From NCBI RefSeq assembly GCF_023516215.1, contig NZ_CP097349.1, positions 2,666,001 to 2,730,000 on the forward strand: DNA of 64,000 bases. The letters are read 5' to 3'. Shown in pieces: positions 17,759 through 28,474 of this stretch. Source of the stretch: Cytobacillus pseudoceanisediminis (lineage in GTDB: Bacteria > Bacillota > Bacilli > Bacillales > Cytobacillaceae). Every line of letters begins with the position of its first letter. The stretch's first letter is position 1. The notes below the pieces were generated by a model that searched no databases, was not told where the DNA came from, and worked only from the letters and a program-made list of their open reading frames with translations. A program made the translations under genes and the position numbers.

Positions 17759-19606
17759 TCATTCTAAAATATTTATATTATAGTCTTTAAACCAAATATG
17801 AATCTGTGCAAGGTGTGCTAACAGCTGAGGACCAGTCATAAGCTGCCCAAACCATGGTTCCTGGAATGAGTCACCGCCCGATTCTATTATATTCTTCAGC
17901 TGGCTGTAATCAAAGAATTCATACAGAGCGGATGACCGGTCTTCCAGGTATCCAGTGAGCATCTTTTGGACTGCTCCCGTATATTCCGGATTATGCGTTT
18001 TGGGGTACGGGCTTTTCTTTCTGTATAAGACTTCATTCGGCAGTATGCCTTCGAGTGCTTTGCGCAGGATTCCTTTTTCGCGGTTTCCATGCATTTTGAT
18101 CTCCCACGGAATATTCCATACATATTCCACCAATCGATGATCGGCAAAAGGCACCCGGACTTCAAGGCTCGCCCCCATGCTCATTCTGTCCTTACGGTCC
18201 AAAAGGGTCGTCATAAAGTAAATCATATTAATATAGAAAAGTTCTCTCCTGCTTGCGTCTTCCTTGCTTTCCCCGTCTAAGGCAGGGGTTTCAGAGATTG
18301 CCTGAAGATATTTTTCCATGGCATAGTCATGGATATTTAATTTCTTCCTCCAATCTTCTTTCAATAGCCCCTGTCTGGCTTCGAGCGACCTCATCCACGG
18401 GAAGCCCTTACGCTTTAAGTCTTCCTCTCTATGGAACCATGGATAGCCGCCAAATATTTCATCCGCGCATTCACCTGATAAGCTTACAACAAAATCCTTT
18501 TTTATTTCCCTGCAAAACCATAGCAGGGAGGAATCGACATCAGCCATGCCCGGAAGATCCCTTACATGCACGGATTCGATTAAATCCTCTGCCAGCTTCT
18601 GCTGGGTGATTATACAGCTGTTATGTCTCGTATTAAAGGACTGGGACATTTTTCGGATAAATGCTCCATCCGAATTGGGCTGAAACTCATTTGCCTTGAA
18701 AAACTCTTCATTTCCCTCATAATCTATCGAATAAGTGTTCAATTGGCCCTTTCCATCTCTTTCGTAAGCTTTTGCCGCAATAGCGGTAATCGCACTCGAA
18801 TCCACACCGCCGGAAAGGAACGTGCATAAAGGGACATCCGAGACCAGCTGCCTTGTTACAGCATCCGTAAATAATTCTCTCACTCGTTCAGCAGTTTCCT
18901 CAACATTATCCCCATGATGCGCACTTTTTACATTCCAATAACGCCATACCTTCAGTCCATTTCTCGAAAAGGTCAGCGCATGTGCAGGCCTTAATTCATC
19001 AATGCCTCTGAAAACTCCTGACCCTGGGGATCTTGATGGCCCCAGTCCAAAAACTTCTGCCAGACCTTCCCTGCCGATTTCAGCCTTAACATCAGGATGG
19101 GCCAAAATAGCCTTCAATTCAGATCCGAATATAATGCCCTGCTTCGTTTCTCTATAAAATAAAGGTTTTACCCCTAAACGGTCCCTGCCTATAAATAATT
19201 GTTCTTTCTTCTCATCCCATACAGCGAAAGCATAGATGCCATTCAAAAATTGAAGGCAATTTTCTCCCCATTCTATATAAGAAGTCAGCAAAACCTCAGT
19301 GTCAGAATGGCCATCAAACGAATATCCTTTTATAAGGAGTTCTTTACGGAGATCCTCCGTATTATAAAGCTCTCCATTATAGCAAATTGTATAGCGGTTT
19401 TGATGTTTTTCCCTAGTCATTGGCTGTTTTCCGCCTGCCGGGTCTACAACAATTAACCTTTTATGGCCGAATCCAGCATGCACATCTGTCCATATGTTTG
19501 TTTCATCTGGACCCCGCTTTGCCAGCGTATCCGCCATTTTTCCAATTGCTGCCGTTTCTTTTCTCATATCTTTTTGGAAATCAATCCAGCCGGTAATTCC
19601 ACACAT
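17759..19606 (-). CDS. asnO: Glutamine-hydrolysing asparagine synthetase (AsnO-like)
   Basis: 615 residues, full AsnB-family length. The N-terminal amidotransferase domain begins MCGITGW with the nucleophile Cys2, and CYNGELYN and DTEVLL follow. The synthetase domain has the ATP-binding LSGGVDSSAI loop (about residue 264), SGECADEIFGGYP and the C-terminal YRKKSPYPKTHNP. It makes asparagine from aspartate, glutamine and ATP. Of the three B. subtilis paralogues this position (between yisN and yisQ) is that of asnO, which is sporulation-associated; a sigma-K-like promoter upstream fits. RBS AAAGGATG precedes ATG 19606. Confidence 0.92.
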   Translation of the reverse strand: MCGITGWIDFQKDMRKETAAIGKMADTLAKRGPDETNIWTDVHAGFGHKRLIVVDPAGGKQPMTREKHQNRYTICYNGELYNTEDLRKELLIKGYSFDGHSDTEVLLTSYIEWGENCLQFLNGIYAFAVWDEKKEQLFIGRDRLGVKPLFYRETKQGIIFGSELKAILAHPDVKAEIGREGLAEVFGLGPSRSPGSGVFRGIDELRPAHALTFSRNGLKVWRYWNVKSAHHGDNVEETAERVRELFTDAVTRQLVSDVPLCTFLSGGVDSSAITAIAAKAYERDGKGQLNTYSIDYEGNEEFFKANEFQPNSDGAFIRKMSQSFNTRHNSCIITQQKLAEDLIESVHVRDLPGMADVDSSLLWFCREIKKDFVVSLSGECADEIFGGYPWFHREEDLKRKGFPWMRSLEARQGLLKEDWRKKLNIHDYAMEKYLQAISETPALDGESKEDASRRELFYINMIYFMTTLLDRKDRMSMGASLEVRVPFADHRLVEYVWNIPWEIKMHGNREKGILRKALEGILPNEVLYRKKSPYPKTHNPEYTGAVQKMLTGYLEDRSSALYEFFDYSQLKNIIESGGDSFQEPWFGQLMTGPQLLAHLAQIHIWFKDYNINILE

Positions 19607-19657
19607 TTTACATCATCCTTTCAAAGCGGAATCGCATGGGCACATTTTTCATGATGC

Positions 19658-19684
19658 TATTGTATGCACAGCCTAGAAAAAAGT
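19658..19684 (-). promoter_or_regulatory. Sigma-K-like promoter of asnO
   Basis: On the minus strand AC, a 16-base spacer and CATACAATA match the sigma-K consensus AC-N16/17-CATANNNTA. The -10 element lies about 50 bases upstream of the asnO start. The same arrangement occurs before gerPA. The consensus is short, so chance is possible. Confidence 0.45.
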
Positions 19685-19763
19685 TAATTGTCCACATACA
19701 AGCGGTTATAAAAATCGCCAAAACTGTCTAAAAAGAAGTTGAGGAAGTTAATGGAGGTTTTAT

Positions 19764-20326
19764 ATGAATAGACAGCAGCGAACAAAGCTTATTGAATATC
19801 AATCCCGTGCTTTTACAGAAGGCACTGTAGAGTATATTAATGAACAATGGGTTTTTTCGACCATGAAACAGATGAAGCATCATTATTGGATGAATTCCTC
19901 CATCAGGAAATGGAAATATTTCGCTTTAAACGGTGGAAGAAAGGCATTTTATTTGAGGATGGCAAAGTGGCCTTTGATGATGAAATATTCCACTTAAAGA
20001 ATCAGGACTCGATCCGCATCCGAAAACATCTTGTTTTCTCCCTCGAGAGATTACTGGAGGAAATGAATGATGATGCCTTTTACCAGTTCGTAACCACTTT
20101 AAATTCCATGCAATTTTCGGTTTATGACTGTATTTATTGCTATAATCAGCTGGCATTTTTCAATGATAAAGACAGAAAAAGCGGTGTGAATTTTATCGTT
20201 TTTGATAATCAGGATCATATTTGCAATGTGCAGCACCATTTTTGCTATTATGAAAAAATGAGTGATCGGTTTGAATTTACCTTAAACAGCGGAAAAAGAA
20301 TGGTTATTGAAAAGATTTCTTCATAA
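19764..20326 (+). CDS. yisN: YisN-position conserved protein (frameshifted)
   Basis: About 188 residues when one T is restored in the T6 run at 19852-19857. The start (MNRQQRTKLIEYQSRAF) follows a GGAGG ribosome site, and the restored junction reads INEQWVFFDHETDEASLLDE. The protein is soluble, rich in aromatic and acidic residues, with cysteines in DCIYCYNQ. It lies divergent from asnO, the position of B. subtilis yisN; I recall YisN as DUF2777 but cannot confirm this. Function is unknown. The break is probably a homopolymer sequence error. Confidence 0.65.
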
Positions 20327-20612
20327 GAAATGCGGAAGCGCCTTGACCACGAAGGAAAGCAGACTAAGAACGCCACGTCCTCCCAAAAGCTAACGCTTTC
20401 GGTCGTGCGAAGTATCGCTTCCGTAGCTTTCCTTGTCCTGTGGCAACGTCTGCATGACCTGCATCCTGCGGGCCTCAGGCATAAGCCGTTTCCTTTCAGA
20501 AGGTGTTCTTCCTTCTGAAAGGAAACGGCTTATGACCCTGAGTCCCTATGAGCCGAAACAACACAAGCTTGTGATCTCGAGGGGGTAGTCAGATTGCACT
20601 AGTTCGACGTTC
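20327..20612 (+). repeat. Intergenic repeat family B, long copy with perfect hairpin
   Basis: Fills the 355-base gap after yisN. The left part repeats the 17582 copy. The middle holds a 24-bp perfect hairpin (20480-20503 with 20511-20534, arms starting CATAAGCCGTTTCC), flanked by CTCAGG and CCTGAG that extend it. The right part (GAGTCCCTATGAGCCGAAAC, CTTGTGATCTCGAGGGGGTA) is shared with the 45.4-kb copy. No gene is present. Confidence 0.78.
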
Positions 20613-20633
20613 AAAATCTTATACTTTTTTCAT

Positions 20634-20674
20634 AAAAAAACAGCAGCCTGCCTTTAATGGCGGTGCTGCTGTTT
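20634..20674 (-). terminator. Rho-independent terminator of the FIST/EAL gene
   Basis: AACAGCAGC (20639-20647) pairs with GCTGCTGTT (20665-20673) with further pairing inside; A7 on the left becomes the T-run of the minus-strand transcript. Confidence 0.82.
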
Positions 20675-20681
20675 CTTTATT

Positions 20682-23602
20682 CTAGCTGTGCGTTTGGGCA
20701 TATTTAGATAAGCCTTCCTCAAACTCACTGGTCATAAGCGGCTTATGAATATAGAAGCCTTGTGCATAATGGCATTTCAATTCTTTTAACAGCTCAATCT
20801 GCTCCTGTGTTTCCACCCCTTCTGCCACGACTTTAACAGCAAGTCCGTGTCCCATGGTGATGATGGCTTTTACAATGGCAACATCGGATGTGTTTAATCG
20901 CAGATTATTAATAAAAGACCGATCGATCTTTAATGTATTGATTGGAAGGTCCTTTAAATAACTTAGGGAAGAATAGCCTGTGCCAAAATCATCAATTGAT
21001 ACTTTGACTCCTATATTCTGCAGCGACTGCATGACTTGTATACTGTGCTCAACATTTCTAAGCATCGTGCTCTCCGTCAGCTCCAATGTTAAATATTGCG
21101 GCTCCATACCGGAAAGTTCCAATGCCATCTTAACTTCTTGAAGAAATCCTGGCTGCTGGAATTGATAGGCCGATACATTCACAGAGATGGAAAGCGATTT
21201 ATAGCCAAGCATTTGCCAACGTTTATTCTGTTTACAAGCCGACCGCAATACCCAGCCGCCGATATCCTTAATGAGACCTGTCTCTTCTGCAAGAGGAATA
21301 AATTCACCGGGTGAAACAAGTCCAAGTTTTGGATGATTCCAGCGGATTAGGGCTTCGCTCCCGTATAAATTGCCAGTTTCAAGATCAATTAAGGGCTGAT
21401 AGCATAGAAAGAATTCATTTTTCTGCAAAGCTTTTCTTAAGTAGCTTTCAAGCTCAAGTCTGACCATTGCCTGCTGATTCATTTCCATTGAGAAAAAGGT
21501 GACCCTGTTTCCTCCCTGCTGCTTGGAGCGATTTGTGGCAATATCCGCATTTTTCAGCAGCAAATGCTCATCGGCCCCATCATCTGGATGCAGGCTCGCA
21601 CCAATGCTGGCAGTGACAATAAACTCCTGATTCGACTGAGATATAGGATGCGATATTTCATCTAATATCTTTTTGGAGACATTCATAACCTTCTCGATAG
21701 TTGCTTCCCTTGATAATACTAAAGTAAACTTATCACCGCTGAACCTTCCCAAATAAGAACCCGATGGCAAAACCCTTTCTATTCTTTCGGAAATTTCCTT
21801 TAACACCATATCCCCAGCAAAGTGACCCAGACTATCATTTATGATTTTAAATCGGTCGATATCAATAGAAAGAACGGCAATTTTCTTCTGTTTTTTTCTG
21901 GCTCTCTTTAATTGCATTTCCAATTGTTCTGTAAACTTCATTCTGTTTGGCAGCCCCGTATCCCGGTCAAAAAAAGCCAGTTCTGTTATCTTCTCTTCAA
22001 TCTTTTTCTGTTCTGTAATATTTCTGCCAATTCCATAAATACCTACACATTCCCCATTAACAGTAATCGGAATATTTTTGAGCTGAAAAAGATTGGTTTC
22101 GCCAGATTTTGTATTGATATAAACGTTATAATATTGCTCTTTCCCTCTTAACGCCCGGTAAAAGTGCATTCTGACCCTTGGCACATCCGCATCACGCACA
22201 TATGAAAGAGCTGTTTTTCCGATTATTTCATCCTGCATGAACCCAAAAGTTTTCTCGAATGCAGGGTTAATACTTGTGAAATTCCCCTTCAAATCGGTTG
22301 AATAAACAAAATCTGCATTATTATCAAATAGAGATTTATAATATTGTTCAGACATTTTCAGACTGCTGTTTAATGCATTAATATCATCCTGAGAAGCATG
22401 CATTAAATGAGTCAAAGAAGTAATCGTTTTAAATTGGGCCGTCTTTTCATAAGAATATAGTTTTGGCTGATTCTTTTTTGATTCAGCAACATTTTCTGAT
22501 AGAGCAAGATATGTAAGAGAATGTCCGACCATCTGCGGCACTCTGCCTTTTCGGAAAGAAATTTCCCCGTATGAAAAGAACCCATTCGCCGGGGCTATCC
22601 CCTGGAACATCTCCAGTTCTTTTTCCGTAAAATCTCTTGCAAACTGTTTTCGTGCCATACAATTGTATATAAATATGCTTTCAGGAGCTAACTGGTCAAG
22701 CTCTTTTAATTCCTGTAAAGACCGTTCAATGATGTCTTCCAGATTAGCATAAGCAAACGTGAGTGTGTCTCCTTCTTCAACCTTCCTGTTTACTTTAATA
22801 GCACCATTTTCGAGTGGTTTTATAATAAAAACAGAAACTTTTTCCCCGCGGTACTTTAACAGGAAAGGGAATTCAGTACCTGATTCCGGTAAATCCTTAA
22901 TAAAAGCCTCACCCAAATAGTGCTTTAGAATATTTAAGGGCTTCTTATGATCTAAGGAATAGATGATAGATCCTTCGGCCTTTGTAACAGTAAAGCTTTT
23001 TCCAATCTCCTGCCACTGATAATTTGCAAACGGACGGACTGAAAGATGGCCGCTTTGAAGCGCAACTGCTGCAAGCCCATCGCTGGTGAGTCCATCTTGA
23101 GTAAAAGCTAAGCCCTCCTGAAATAAGCCATTATCTCCCGCAAGGCCCCCTGAAATCACTATATCTGGATGGGTTTCATTAATCCCCTCCAGCAAGGCTG
23201 TGGAATCTACATCAAATCCAGCAGGGAAAATAATTACAGCTTCTGTATTGAAGATAGCAAGTTCCCGTGCTAAGGTCTTGCCCATTTCATAACTATTCTT
23301 AAAATCAGTCCTGTTAAACAGGAAAGATTTTAATTCTGTTTTTCAAAGACAGTAAAGCAGATCACTGTTTGTTTTTCCGTAATCCGGCCTTCATGAATTT
23401 CACCAGAAGTCGAACAGCCTGCTATTTGTGCAAATGGAAGCTTGTCTGCCAGTTCTTTTTGAAGTTTCGCGATATTTAGACTTTCAGGGTTTCCTGTAAA
23501 AACCTGCACCAGCAAATTAGGATATTCATCTAATTCGTTCAAGTCTATAAATCTATTCAGCTGGCTGGTATTCTTATATAAACATGAAATCGTCTTTGCC
23601 AT
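20682..23602 (-). CDS. FIST-PAS-GGDEF(degenerate)-EAL signalling protein (frameshifted)
   Basis: About 973 residues once one base is restored in the run at 23339-23343; the junction then reads VFEKTELKSFLFNRTDF. Domains in order: FIST N and C (residues 1 to about 370), PAS (about 410-535, SLFDNNADFVYSTDL), GGDEF (about 543-705) and EAL (about 715-960). The GGDEF active site is replaced by SGDKF, so cyclase activity is unlikely. The EAL site is intact (GSEALIRW, LELTEST, DDFGTGYSSL, VVAEGVETQ), so it should hydrolyse cyclic di-GMP. No membrane span is evident. FIST is a putative small-ligand sensor, possibly for amino acids. It has no obvious operon partner. Confidence 0.88.
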
Positions 23603-23762
23603 AAAAACCCACCATCACAGTAAGATCATTAGAAAAATGCCAGTTACCCGCTAAAGGAACGCTCCTTATACAGCAGAGACTCCCATTTCTAATTTTTTAT
23701 CATAGAGTTAGTTATATTTTTAAATTACCATATTTAGTGAAGTCATGACATGACAAAATTAG

Positions 23763-23789
23763 AAAAAGCTGCCTTTTTGGCAGCTTTCT
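23763..23789 (-). terminator. Rho-independent terminator of yisL
   Basis: Perfect 9-bp stem AAAGCTGCC (23765-23773) with GGCAGCTTT (23779-23787), T-rich on the outgoing minus strand, 17 bases after the yisL stop. Confidence 0.85.
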
Positions 23790-23805
23790 CAAAAAATATC
23801 TTTAT

Positions 23806-24162
23806 TTACGTCATAAATGTTAATGGCAATTTAACAAAGCCTAAATATAAAACCAAAATTAAAGCAACAACAAACTGCCCCCATAAAATAGATGTCTTTT
23901 TCCCTTTAACAGTTCGGATAATAATCATTTCAAACATAGCTATTACCCAAATGCCTACCAGGGACTTCAGCACATAAAGAAGGTCAATGCTGTTAAGGCT
24001 GCTTAAAATCCAAACCCCTGTTCCAATAATCAGCAAATAGAACAGTCTCAAGATCATGTGAACGACTTTTAAACCTTTTTGCTTGCCGCTTTTATGCATC
24101 ATAAGGGCAATAATAAATAAAACTAGTGCCAAAAACCAAGTTGTTATATGGGCATGTATCAT
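23806..24162 (-). CDS. yisL: YisL family (UPF0344) membrane protein
   Basis: 118 residues with four predicted membrane spans. Begins MIHAHITTWFLALVLFII and contains HMILRLFYLLIIGTGVWIL and VKSLVGIWVIAMFEMIIIRT, closely matching the UPF0344/YisL pattern. ATG 24162 is chosen for the AGGAGG site seven bases upstream; the frame extends twelve codons further without one. It lies next to yisK as in B. subtilis. Function is unknown. Confidence 0.9.
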   Translation of the reverse strand: MIHAHITTWFLALVLFIIALMMHKSGKQKGLKVVHMILRLFYLLIIGTGVWILSSLNSIDLLYVLKSLVGIWVIAMFEMIIIRTVKGKKTSILWGQFVVALILVLYLGFVKLPLTFMT

Positions 24163-24327
24163 TCCAGTGCCTCCTATAGTAAAATTCGATACCATCATAC
24201 CATATTGGCATAGAAAATCCTAAAATTATGGTGCTGCTAAGATCATTTAAGAACAACTTTGTGAACTATTTAAGGCAATATGTGATATTTTTCATGGACA
24301 CTCTGAAAATATAAATTAATACGTAAT

Positions 24328-24351
24328 GGCCTGTGATTTTGTACACAGGCC
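24328..24351 (-). terminator. Hairpin terminator of yisK
   Basis: Perfect 8-bp stem GGCCTGTG (24328-24335) with CACAGGCC (24344-24351) just after the yisK stop; only a modest T-rich tail follows. Confidence 0.65.
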
Positions 24352-24357
24352 ACCTGT

Positions 24358-25265
24358 TTATTTTTCTATACAATTTGTTAGAGTTCCTATTTTTTCAACT
24401 GTAATTTCCACTTTATCTCCCGGCTGAAGAAAGCGTGGAGGCTTGAAGCCTTTGCCTACACCTGCGGGAGTTCCAGTAGCAATAATATCTCCCGGCTCAA
24501 GGGTCATGCCTTTTGACAGGACCGAGATGATTTCTTCGATTGGGAAGATAAAGTTCTCAGTATTTGAACTTTGTCTCAATTCTCCGTTTACCTTTGTTTG
24601 AATATCAAGCTGATTCGGGTTTTCAATTGCAGATGAATGGACGATCCATGGACCCATCGGGCATGTGGCATCCAGGCTTTTTCCGATAAAAAATTGCTTA
24701 TGGCGTGACTGCAGATCCCTTGCTGTCACATCATTAATAATGGTATAGCCAAAGATGTGATCCAATGCTTCTTCTTTGGGGATAGCCCGTCCTTTTTTCC
24801 GATTACAACGGCAAGCTCTCCTTCATAATCCAGCTCTGCTGTAACATTATGATGATTTAATACCGTTTCATTATGGCCTATTACCGTTGTTGGCGATTTC
24901 GTAAATACCATTATATGCTCAGGAATGTCTTCTTTGCTTCCCATCTCAATTGCATGCTCGGCATAATTCTTGCCTACACAAAAGATATTCTTATCGGGAC
25001 GGGGAATCGGGGCCTCCAATGCAACAGAAGCGAGCGGCCGGAAGAGTTCTTCCCTGCCGGGATTGCTGCTTAGCCAATCTTTTAATCTATGTACCTTCTC
25101 AATGAACTTATCTCCTAAGGCAATACATTCCTTCAAAGCCGCTGGCAAATCACTTTTGCCTTCCATTTTTACTAAAGCTGCATTTAGCGGAACAACCTTT
25201 GTGCCGGTTCCGTCCAATAAACCTGCCACACTTCCGCTGCCATCCTTAAAAGTAACAAACTTCAT
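24358..25265 (-). CDS. yisK: FAH-family hydrolase/decarboxylase YisK (frameshifted)
   Basis: About 302 residues with one base missing in T6 at 24793-24798. The restored junction reads GKKGRAIPKEEALDHIFGYT. The N-terminal lid is followed by the fumarylacetoacetase-like fold: NIFCVGKNYAEHAIEMG, the metal ligands in LDYEGELAVVIG, NDVTARDLQSRHKQFFIGKS, and DIIATGTPAGVGKGF. B. subtilis YisK decarboxylates oxaloacetate and binds Mbl; that is established for the homologue, not shown here. The start is ATG 25265 behind GAGGTGAT. The break is probably a sequence error. Confidence 0.88.
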
Positions 25266-25349
25266 TCCCATCACCTCATTTTATTTTTCACTTTTTTAGT
25301 ATAATATAAATTTTCAGATTTTTGGACTATTTATAAGTGAACCCAAATA

Positions 25350-26537
25350 TTAACCCTTTCTCTTCCAACTAGGGATTTTCAAATAGGTGAAGCTCCTCCA
25401 AAGCCATTCAATCGGTCCATAATAATAGCGGGCAGCCCAGAAGCGGCTGATTATTACCTGAAAAGCGAAAATGAAAATAACCAGAAGTGTCCCCCAAAAA
25501 ACAGATACCTTTCCATAGAAACCTAATCCATAACTATAAAAAATAAAAGTCGAGATAATAGACTGGAAAAGATAATTTGAGAGCGAAAGTTTCCCAACAT
25601 ATGAGAGCGGCAGCAGAAATCCGGGACCTTGACCATTTTTTATCATCACTGCTATCCCTAAACCATAAGCAATAGCCAGCAGCGGGCCTCCAAATATATC
25701 CTGCACGTAATCCAGTCCCAGATTGCTTTCCATCATGTATGGCAGCAATTTAAACAATACCCCTGCAGCCAAAGAGACCAGCATTATTTTCGTGAGGAAT
25801 GCACGATTTTTTTCCGGTTCCTCCAGCCATTTCAGCTTGGCAGCTCCTCCTCCTATTAAAAATAAAGGAAAAATAGAGGCAATCATGATAGGCAGTGAAG
25901 CAAGATTATTAACTCCTGACCAGTCCTCTGCCCGCTGTACGGTAACCTCAGTAAAGCTTCCATTTTGATAGACCTGTAAAGAAGCTAATGCCGCTTGAGG
26001 GTCATAGATTGATAGCTCATCAGCAGGAACAAACAGAACAGTTGCAAAAAACAAAAGGGAAAATAACAGATTGGGAATGATGTAAAGCAATATTCCGGTC
26101 AAAAGCATATTTCTTCCGGACATCTTTACAAACAGTAAAAACATAAAGCCAAAGATTGCATAATTAATTAGAATATCCCCATGCCATATGAGAAAAGCGT
26201 GAATGATGCCTAACAGCAGCAGAAGGGAAAATCTCCTTGCAGCCATTACTCCAAATCCAAGGCCTTTAGCCAGTGCACTCTCCCTCAGAATGACTAATCC
26301 GTAACCGAACAACATGGAAAATAATGGATAAAAGCTGGCCTGCACAAAGATATCAATAAAAGCATAGGCTGCTTTATCTGCCGGGCTGTCCCACCATTCA
26401 AAAGGATCAATGTATAGATATGGCGAATGGAAAGAAAGCATATTAACCAAAAAGATCCCGAGGATGGCAAATCCCCTCATAATATCCAGCGAAATGATCC
26501 GATCCTTCTCCAGCACCGGACTGACTTGCCTGTCCAT
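25350..26537 (-). CDS. DUF418 family membrane protein
   Basis: 395 residues with about ten membrane spans. The N-terminus has the family motif RIISLDIMRGFAILGIFLVNM. The C-terminal DUF418 region contains GKLSLSNYLFQSIISTFIFYSYGLG and ends near GPIEWLWRSFTY, matching YeiB/YxaH-type proteins. The family is thought to transport or modify something at the membrane; no substrate is established. RBS GGAGGCG precedes ATG 26537. It lies alone between yisK and a family B repeat remnant. Confidence 0.85.
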   Translation of the reverse strand: MDRQVSPVLEKDRIISLDIMRGFAILGIFLVNMLSFHSPYLYIDPFEWWDSPADKAAYAFIDIFVQASFYPLFSMLFGYGLVILRESALAKGLGFGVMAARRFSLLLLLGIIHAFLIWHGDILINYAIFGFMFLLFVKMSGRNMLLTGILLYIIPNLLFSLLFFATVLFVPADELSIYDPQAALASLQVYQNGSFTEVTVQRAEDWSGVNNLASLPIMIASIFPLFLIGGGAAKLKWLEEPEKNRAFLTKIMLVSLAAGVLFKLLPYMMESNLGLDYVQDIFGGPLLAIAYGLGIAVMIKNGQGPGFLLPLSYVGKLSLSNYLFQSIISTFIFYSYGLGFYGKVSVFWGTLLVIFIFAFQVIISRFWAARYYYGPIEWLWRSFTYLKIPSWKRKG

Positions 26538-26604
26538 AAAACGCCTCCTTCTTTGGAAAGAAAATCTAACCTTAATGATAGAGAGCAGAATTCTAATTGT
26601 CCAG

Positions 26605-26683
26605 AAAAGAAATGCGGAAGCTCCTTGCCCACGAAGGAACGAGAGACTAAGGGGGCAGGCTGCTTGTGCTAGACAGCTATCAT
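26605..26683 (+). repeat. Intergenic repeat family B, shortened copy
   Basis: AGAAATGCGGAAGCTCCTTGCC on the left and CAGGCTGCTTGTGCTAGACAG on the right, the two ends of the family with the central part missing. Confidence 0.65.
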
Positions 26684-26693
26684 CATTCTTTTT

Positions 26694-26728
26694 GAAAAAA
26701 AGACCCCAGCAAATGCTGTAGTCCCGGC
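26694..26728 (-). terminator. Probable terminator of the acyl-CoA synthetase gene
   Basis: CAGCA (26707-26711) pairs with TGCTG (26714-26718), with GAC and GTC outside. A long A-run at 26694-26701 gives the T-run on the minus strand. Confidence 0.55.
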
Positions 26729-26734
26729 TTTCAG

Positions 26735-28326
26735 TTAATTAACAAAACGGCCTGTTTTCCCTTTCAACTCCCAGTAATCATTCCGAAGATGGATTTTTTG
26801 GATTTTCCCCGAAGCTGTTTTCGGCAGCTCTTCGACAAAAGTCACTCCCGTTACAGCTTTAAAGTGGGCAAGTTTCTCCCTGGTAAAACTGATAATTTCC
26901 TGCTCAGTCAGTGTTTTCCCGTTTCGCAGCACGATGAACGCGTGCGGCGTTTCCCCCACTTTTCATGAGGTACAGCTATAACGGCTGCTTCCAGTATTGC
27001 AGGATGCTCGTATAAAGCCCCTTCAATTTCGATGGATGAGATGTTTTCACCGCCGCTGATAATGATATCCTTTTTACGGTCTACGATATCGATATTTCCG
27101 TATTCATCTACATTTGCCATATCACCGGTATGAAGCCAGCCGCCTCGAATAGCTTCCATTGTTGCCTCTTCATTTTTCCAATAGCCTTTCATCACTCCGT
27201 TGCTGCGGACAACGACTTCACCGATTTCCAGGCCATTATGGGCCACTTCTTCACCCTGTTCATTAATTACCCTGACTTCACAGCCTATCATCTGGTGTCC
27301 TGCCTTTGCTTTCATCCGGTACTGCTGAGCAAGTGGAAGTTCTTTAAGATGAGATCGAATCGTCGATACAGTGCTTAATGGAGATGATTCAGTCATTCCA
27401 TATACCTGTATGAACTCCCATCCAAGCTCCTTTTCTACTCTTGTTACAAAAGCTGGCGGTGGGGCGGAACCAGCTATAACAACTCTGACATCTTGTTCAA
27501 CAGCCGGAACAAATTGTTCATAATGCTGCATCAGCGAATTCAGGACTGTAGGAGCCATATGCATGACGGATACTTTATGTTTTTGCACTTCATCAAAAAT
27601 CCTTTCCGGAGTCGCTTTTCTTATACACACCTGAGAAGCTCCATTTGCCGTGTAATAAAAAGGAGAGCCCCATCCATTCACATGGAACATCGGGAGGACA
27701 TGAAGCAATACATCCTGATCACTGACCCTTAAATGATGCATAGTTGACAATGCATGCAGGTAATTGTTGCGATGGGTCAGCATGACACCTTTTGGATTGC
27801 CTGTTGTACCGCTGGTATATAGAAGGCTGCACACATCATTTTCATCGAGGACTTCCCTCTGATATGGACTGCTGTCCTGGCTGCTGAGCCATGAATCATA
27901 ATCACTCTCTTCAGTCTCTTCCTCTTTATAATGCACGAAGATTTTTTTCACAGTTTTCAGCTGATCTTTCACGGGAAGTATAAGGTGATAAAGATCCTGG
28001 TCTACAAATAGAATTTTGGATTCACTGTGATTTAATATATACAGATAATCTTCCGGCTTCAGCCGTATATTTAGAGGGACGATAATTCCTCCCAGCTGAA
28101 AAATGCCATAAAAGCCCTCCAGCATTTCGACGGAATTTGGTGCAAGAAAAGCCACCCTGTCCCCTTTTTCAATCCCTGAAGCCTTTAAGCCATGGGAGAG
28201 CTGATTAACTCTCGTATTCAATTCCTCATATGTAAAAACTCGATCATCTGCAAAAATGGCTTTCTTTGAACCGTAAAGAGACACAGCACGATCTAAAAAC
28301 TGCGTTACTATTAATGGGACATTCAT
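26735..28326 (-). CDS. Acyl-CoA synthetase, AMP-forming (frameshifted)
   Basis: About 530 residues when one G is restored in the run at 26953-26957, giving HEKWGETPHAFIVL. Adenylation motifs: [20 protein letters not shown] (A3), VYGMTESSP (A5), GWLHTGDMANVDEYGNIDIVDR (A7-A8) and the catalytic lysine in LPKTASGKIQK. It resembles the medium/long-chain fatty-acyl-CoA ligases of the AlkK type. It activates a carboxylic acid to its CoA thioester; the chain length is not predictable. RBS GAGGTGG precedes ATG 28326. It is divergent from gerP, and no FadR-type box was seen before it. Confidence 0.85.
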
Positions 28327-28474
28327 CTTATGGCCACCTCACTGAAAATTTAGTGAATTCTATATTTTCTATATTATCATAAAAAATATGACAGTTTCAC
28401 CTGAATTTTGTCTGTTATATAACATTTGCAGGCCTTCTTATTAAACGCATTTCAGATATTTGGGCTAATTAATC

